The position numbers and the translations under genes were made by a program. Source: Flavobacteriales bacterium UBA3364 (GTDB lineage Bacteria; Bacteroidota; Bacteroidia; Flavobacteriales_F; PHOS-HE28). From it: a DNA stretch of 64,000 nucleotides. The DNA is taken from assembly GCA_002360495.1 (NCBI GenBank), contig DEQO01000055.1, positions 95,905 to 159,904 on the forward strand. The letters are read 5' to 3'. Positions 61,276-64,000 of this stretch are shown piece by piece (positions within the stretch are counted from its first letter, which is position 1; each line of letters begins with the position of its first letter). Below the pieces are notes generated by a model. That model did not search any database, had not been told where the DNA came from, and saw only the letters and a list, made by a program, of their open reading frames with translations.

Positions 61276-63252
61276 TCAAGGTACCACGAAGCGACCCCTG
61301 GCAGCTGGGGCTGCGATGCCATCCGGCACGCGCTCATCGACACGCCAGAGATATAGGCCGGATGACCAACCGGTGACGTCGTGGACAATGGACCCGCGAT
61401 CCATCGACCGCCAGACCAAGCCGCCACGCGCATTGTAGACCTCCACTTGTCCAACCGTGGAGAAGGGGAAGGTCCATTGTGCCCGGCTGTTGACCAGCGT
61501 GAACCATTCGTCGGACATCATCCGTTGATCCCCGATGCCAGTGGCCAGCTCCGTTGCATCGATACCTACCAACACAGGGTCGTGATCACTGCAACGGAAC
61601 GCGTTCGGTTGGTAGCGCGATAGGTTGTCGTCCGCGTAATCCAGTGCCTCGGGCTCATCACTGTTGATGTTCCACACCGCCGTGCCGGTGATACTTCCCG
61701 TGAGCGCCGACGTGGCCCAGGCATGGTCAAGCGCACCGAACAGGCCTTCGTAGGCGTAGCTATGGTCTTCGACCGACCCGAGGTGCTGCAGTCCGCTCGC
61801 CCGCAGAATGTCCAGTGGATCCTCTTCGCCATAGCTATTGAAGTCCCCCATGATCAGGTGCGCCTCGATGCCCGTGGAGGCGCGCAGACCGGCCCAGTGC
61901 GAGACCAATGCGGTGGCCTGTTCACGGCGGTTGCTGTTGAAACAGCCCTGGCCATCGCCCTGGTCCTGGTTGTTCCCGGTCGCATTGTCGCAGAGCTTGC
62001 TGCGCATATGTGCCGTGCTGAACAGGAAGCGCCCACCCGTGGCGTTCACGACAAAGGCCTGGGACAGGTGCGGACGTTGGAATGGGCTCCCGTTCAACGC
62101 GTCCAAGGCACCCAATGGAGAAAGGGCCGCCGTCCTGTAGAAGATCACGCTCTTGGTGCCGCCGCTGCCGAAGGCATTCTCTTCACGGCAGGCATAGGTG
62201 CCCGCTCCCACGGCGGCGTTCAATGCTGCGAGCAGATCGGCCCACGCCACGTCGTTGTTCTCCAGTTCGTGCAGGGCGTAAACGTCCGCATCAAGCGCTT
62301 GCAATGCAGCTAGCAATTTGGTGCGTTGCCGTGTGAGTTCACCATTGGTCTGCGCGCCCCATTCGCCCAAGGTGGTCCAGTAGTTCAATACGTTCAACGA
62401 GGCCGCCCTGACCGTGCCTTCCACTGCCGGGACCGATGGGCGCTGTGCATGTACAATGGGTACTGGACCCACTGGCTGCATCCGGTACTCCCCAAAACTG
62501 TAATGCAATACGCCGCGCAGATCGGTGATCGTACTGCCGGTACGCAGCGTACCATCGCTCCCGATCCATGGCAGCGGCGTGGGGTATGTGTTCGTGCGGC
62601 CGTCGTCCAATACCACATAGTTCCGATCGATGAGCGCATAGGCCGCGTTCACGGCGGCGACATTGCTCACTCCCGTGCTGGTGGTGCCGCTCGGCACCAC
62701 GTCGTTGGGGTCGATGGTCTGTGTCGGGGTGAGCGATAGTTCCGGGGCCAGCGTCAACTGGCCATATTCCACCCATCCCTGGTTGTCCGCAACGGTCAAC
62801 GTCGCTGGGAAGCGCAAGTACATCCCTTCATAGTGCTCCCATGCCGGATACGAGGCGAGCGGCAGGGTGATCTCCGTCGGAGCCACCGTACCGGAACCTG
62901 TTACCGTGGCCGAGGTGGGCGTGATCTCCGTAACGCCGTTGAATTCCTCCACGATTCCAACGACCTGCACGCGCTGGCCGATCGAGATACCGCCCGGCGA
63001 GGGGTCGTACACGAAAATGCCGTTGCTCGTGTTCGCGTCGGCATCGCAATCGGGCTGTTCCAGGAAGTACCCGCCCAGCGATCCGGAGCCCGTGTACACC
63101 GCGGTAACAATGCCCTGGATGGTCACGGTCTGCCCATCATACGGACTGCTGGTGCCCGCACCCTGCACCGCACAGATGGGTGTTTGGGCTTGGGCGACCC
63201 CGAGGATCGCATGCAACAGGGCAAGGCTCGTGAAGCGCAGTGAGGAACACAT
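61276..63252 (-). CDS. ExeM/NucH-type secreted endonuclease with T9SS sorting domain
   Basis: 658 residues from the ATG at 63252. After a signal ending in VAQAQ comes an OB-like domain (about 25-120; VTIQGIVTAVYTGSGSLGGYFL), then a second beta domain. An endonuclease/exonuclease/phosphatase fold follows (about 285-560) with ELENND, HMRSKLCDN, IMGDFNSYGEEDPL and SDHDPVLV as metal- and phosphate-binding motifs. A T9SS sorting domain ends the protein (WFTLVNSRAQWTFPFS, GLYLWRVDE). It should degrade extracellular DNA, for phosphate or nucleoside supply. A TACCTTCG element lies 7 nt before the start. Confidence 0.9.
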   Translation of the reverse strand: MCSSLRFTSLALLHAILGVAQAQTPICAVQGAGTSSPYDGQTVTIQGIVTAVYTGSGSLGGYFLEQPDCDADANTSNGIFVYDPSPGGISIGQRVQVVGIVEEFNGVTEITPTSATVTGSGTVAPTEITLPLASYPAWEHYEGMYLRFPATLTVADNQGWVEYGQLTLAPELSLTPTQTIDPNDVVPSGTTSTGVSNVAAVNAAYALIDRNYVVLDDGRTNTYPTPLPWIGSDGTLRTGSTITDLRGVLHYSFGEYRMQPVGPVPIVHAQRPSVPAVEGTVRAASLNVLNYWTTLGEWGAQTNGELTRQRTKLLAALQALDADVYALHELENNDVAWADLLAALNAAVGAGTYACREENAFGSGGTKSVIFYRTAALSPLGALDALNGSPFQRPHLSQAFVVNATGGRFLFSTAHMRSKLCDNATGNNQDQGDGQGCFNSNRREQATALVSHWAGLRASTGIEAHLIMGDFNSYGEEDPLDILRASGLQHLGSVEDHSYAYEGLFGALDHAWATSALTGSITGTAVWNINSDEPEALDYADDNLSRYQPNAFRCSDHDPVLVGIDATELATGIGDQRMMSDEWFTLVNSRAQWTFPFSTVGQVEVYNARGGLVWRSMDRGSIVHDVTGWSSGLYLWRVDERVPDGIAAPAARGRFVVP

Positions 63253-63259
63253 GATGGCC

Positions 63260-63267
63260 CGAAGGTA
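63260..63267 (-). promoter_or_regulatory. -7 promoter element before the nuclease gene
   Basis: On the minus strand TACCTTCG lies 7 nt from the ATG at 63252. A transcript starting just after this element would have almost no leader. Confidence 0.5.
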
Positions 63268-63344
63268 GATGCCCCAACACTGGCACCGGCCCTTCAGTTG
63301 ATCGCTCCTTCGCGACACCGGTAATGGTGCGGTTCACCAGAGAC

Positions 63345-63626
63345 CTACTCGCGCACCACCGGCGTTGCCGACCAGTGGTTCGCGTCGCCTACCTGGATCA
63401 CGTACTGACCTGGGGTGAGGTCCGCGAATTCGATCATGACATAGTCCACTCCGTTCGTGGTGCCGCTGCGCTGAACGCGCCCTTGGGCATCGATCAACCG
63501 CCAGGTGGTGGCCCCGTTCAGTCCTTCGACCCGCACCCGATCCCGACCCGGGTTCGGCCACACGCGCACGATGGTCGAGGTGGTGAGCTTTTCAAGACCC
63601 ACCGTGTTCTGCACCCACACCACTGC
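63345..63626 (-). CDS. T9SS cargo protein, 5'-truncated by the foreign junction (C-terminus only)
   Basis: The last ~94 codons of a secreted protein remain: VQNTVGLEKLTTSTIVRVWPNP and then a typical T9SS sorting domain (ATTWRLIDAQGRVQRSG, LTPGQYVIQVGDANHWSATPVV). The frame continues upstream of about 63626 into a different organism's ABC-transporter sequence, so the N-terminal part is lost. The residues written beyond the boundary are not part of this protein. Confidence 0.75.
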   Translation of the reverse strand, partial: AVVWVQNTVGLEKLTTSTIVRVWPNPGRDRVRVEGLNGATTWRLIDAQGRVQRSGTTNGVDYVMIEFADLTPGQYVIQVGDANHWSATPVVRE

Positions 63627-63630
63627 ACCA
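63620..63630. other. Probable assembly or recombination junction
   Basis: Left of it, a minus-strand Bacteroidota T9SS sorting domain loses its 5' part. Right of it, a plus-strand ABC-transporter C-terminus starts without its 5' part. The base composition also jumps to a G+C-rich style. The sequence around 63624-63632 (TGCACCACC) could be shared microhomology. Confidence 0.7.
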
Positions 63631-63788
63631 CCATCCTCATCTCCCACCGCTTCTCGACCGTGCGCCACGCCGACCGCATCTGCGTCGTCGAACACGGCCG
63701 CGTGGTCGAACTGGGCACGCACGACGAGCTCATGGCCCTGGAAGGCCTCTACAAGCGCCTCGTCGAGCGCCAGCTCGAAGCAGCTTGA
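63627..63788 (+). CDS. ABC transporter ATP-binding protein, C-terminal fragment (foreign)
   Basis: 53 codons: TTILISHRFSTVRHADRICV then VEHGRVVELGTHDELMALEG and YKRLVERQLEAA. The switch His (ISHR) after the D-loop and the ending GTHDELMAxxGLYxRL are the standard end of an ABC exporter NBD. The codon use (GTC, CTC, GCC) and the style are actinobacterial. The 5' part lies beyond the junction and is missing from this window. Confidence 0.8.
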   Translation, partial: TTILISHRFSTVRHADRICVVEHGRVVELGTHDELMALEGLYKRLVERQLEAA

Positions 63789-63813
63789 TCGAGTGATCGA
63801 GCCGCGGGCTCGG

Positions 63814-64000
63814 TCACACGTCGACGATCACGACTCGCTCGCCGCTCGCGGCGACCAGACGCTCGATGTCGTCGCGGTCCCCCGTCACGATGTCCGCACC
63901 CCGCTCCACCGCCACGGCGACGAGCGTGGCGTCGACCACCTCCGTCGTCTTGGCCCGACCGAGCAGGGCTCCCGCCCGGTGCGCCGCTCCTTCGACCAGC
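63814..64000 (-). CDS. PIN-domain protein (VapC-like), 5' partial at the window edge (foreign)
   Basis: The minus-strand frame runs from the window edge to a stop at 63814. It reads LVEGAAHRAGALLGRAKTTE, then VVDATLVAVAVERGADIVTG and DRDDIERLVAASGERVVIVDV. The pattern VVDATLVAVA...IVTGDRDDIERL, with two of the acidic residues, is the C-terminal half of a PIN ribonuclease as in VapC toxins. No antitoxin is visible. It is convergent with the ABC fragment (25 bp). Together they appear to come from a different, probably actinobacterial, genome. Confidence 0.75.
   Translation of the reverse strand, partial: LVEGAAHRAGALLGRAKTTEVVDATLVAVAVERGADIVTGDRDDIERLVAASGERVVIVDV

Noticed and set aside
63345..63722. 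A 125-residue minus-strand protein spanning the junction
   Set aside because: Its first ~32 residues are the antisense of an ABC transporter sequence; only the C-terminal sorting domain is real.
1..64000. CRISPR arrays, insertion sequences and toxin-antitoxin pairs native to this genome
   Set aside because: No regularly spaced short repeats, transposase genes or complete toxin-antitoxin pair were seen; the only PIN-domain fragment lies in the foreign end.

Overview
The window looks like a chromosomal segment of a G+C-rich member of the Bacteroidota, most likely Flavobacteriales-like. The evidence is: type IX secretion (T9SS) parts PorW/SprE and PorZ; about eight proteins ending in T9SS type A C-terminal sorting domains; Bacteroidota-type promoter elements (TAnnTTTG or TAnnTTCG) before many genes; almost no Shine-Dalgarno sequences; and gene orders I recall from Bacteroidota (sprE - bactofilin - atpZ - atpB/E/F/H/A/G, dut - nucleotidyltransferase - TPR - DUF4292 - EnvC-like, porZ - recO, DUF4175 - ATPase - ybeY). 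All of this is from reading the sequence; no search was run.

Layout. 1-7.1 kb: a 5'-truncated YCF48-like secreted propeller, a GH3 acyl-adenylase, an M23 peptidase and PorW/SprE. 7.2-13.4 kb: bactofilin, then the ATP synthase operon without atpD and atpC. 13.8-20.5 kb: a large NtrY-like membrane histidine kinase, a crotonase, a polysaccharide flippase and a small secreted protein. 20.6-26.1 kb: dut, a sugar-nucleotide transferase, a TPR lipoprotein, a DUF4292 lipoprotein and an EnvC-like murein hydrolase activator, mostly with overlapping start and stop codons. 26.3-31.8 kb: three exported proteins, much of it clearly lower in G+C than the surroundings (accessory region). 32-38.7 kb: tatA, gatA, a LysM lytic transglycosylase, a small conserved protein, an S9 oligopeptidase and recO. 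38.7-43.6 kb: porZ, a tandem structured repeat attached to the 3' end of tRNA-Cys, one T9SS cargo gene and a fragment of another. 43.6-51 kb: folB, gltX, a GNAT protein, a TfoX-like protein, an outer-membrane protein and the DUF2339/DUF3999 pair. 51-55 kb: two tandem paralogous T9SS cargo proteins. 55-59.3 kb: DUF4175, an RsbW-like ATPase and ybeY. 59.4-63.6 kb: two tandem paralogous small secreted proteins, a PEBP protein, an ExeM/NucH-type secreted nuclease and the C-terminus of another T9SS cargo.

How they work together. Many genes belong to one theme, the cell envelope and surface: export through Tat, Sec and T9SS, peptidoglycan remodelling (two M23 proteins, one lytic transglycosylase, bactofilin), polysaccharide synthesis and secreted adhesin-like or enzymatic cargo. 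Housekeeping genes (ATP synthase, gltX, gatA, recO, dut, folB, ybeY) lie between them.

Two things stand out. First, upstream of the tRNA-Cys gene on the plus strand (downstream of its 3' end) lie two 168-bp direct repeats. Each carries the last part of the tRNA, and each carries a long hairpin whose arms differ between copies but remain complementary. Second, the last ~375 bp (from about 63,625) look foreign: the 3' end of an ABC transporter gene and a PIN-domain gene in actinobacterial style abut a truncated T9SS cargo gene, probably an assembly chimera.
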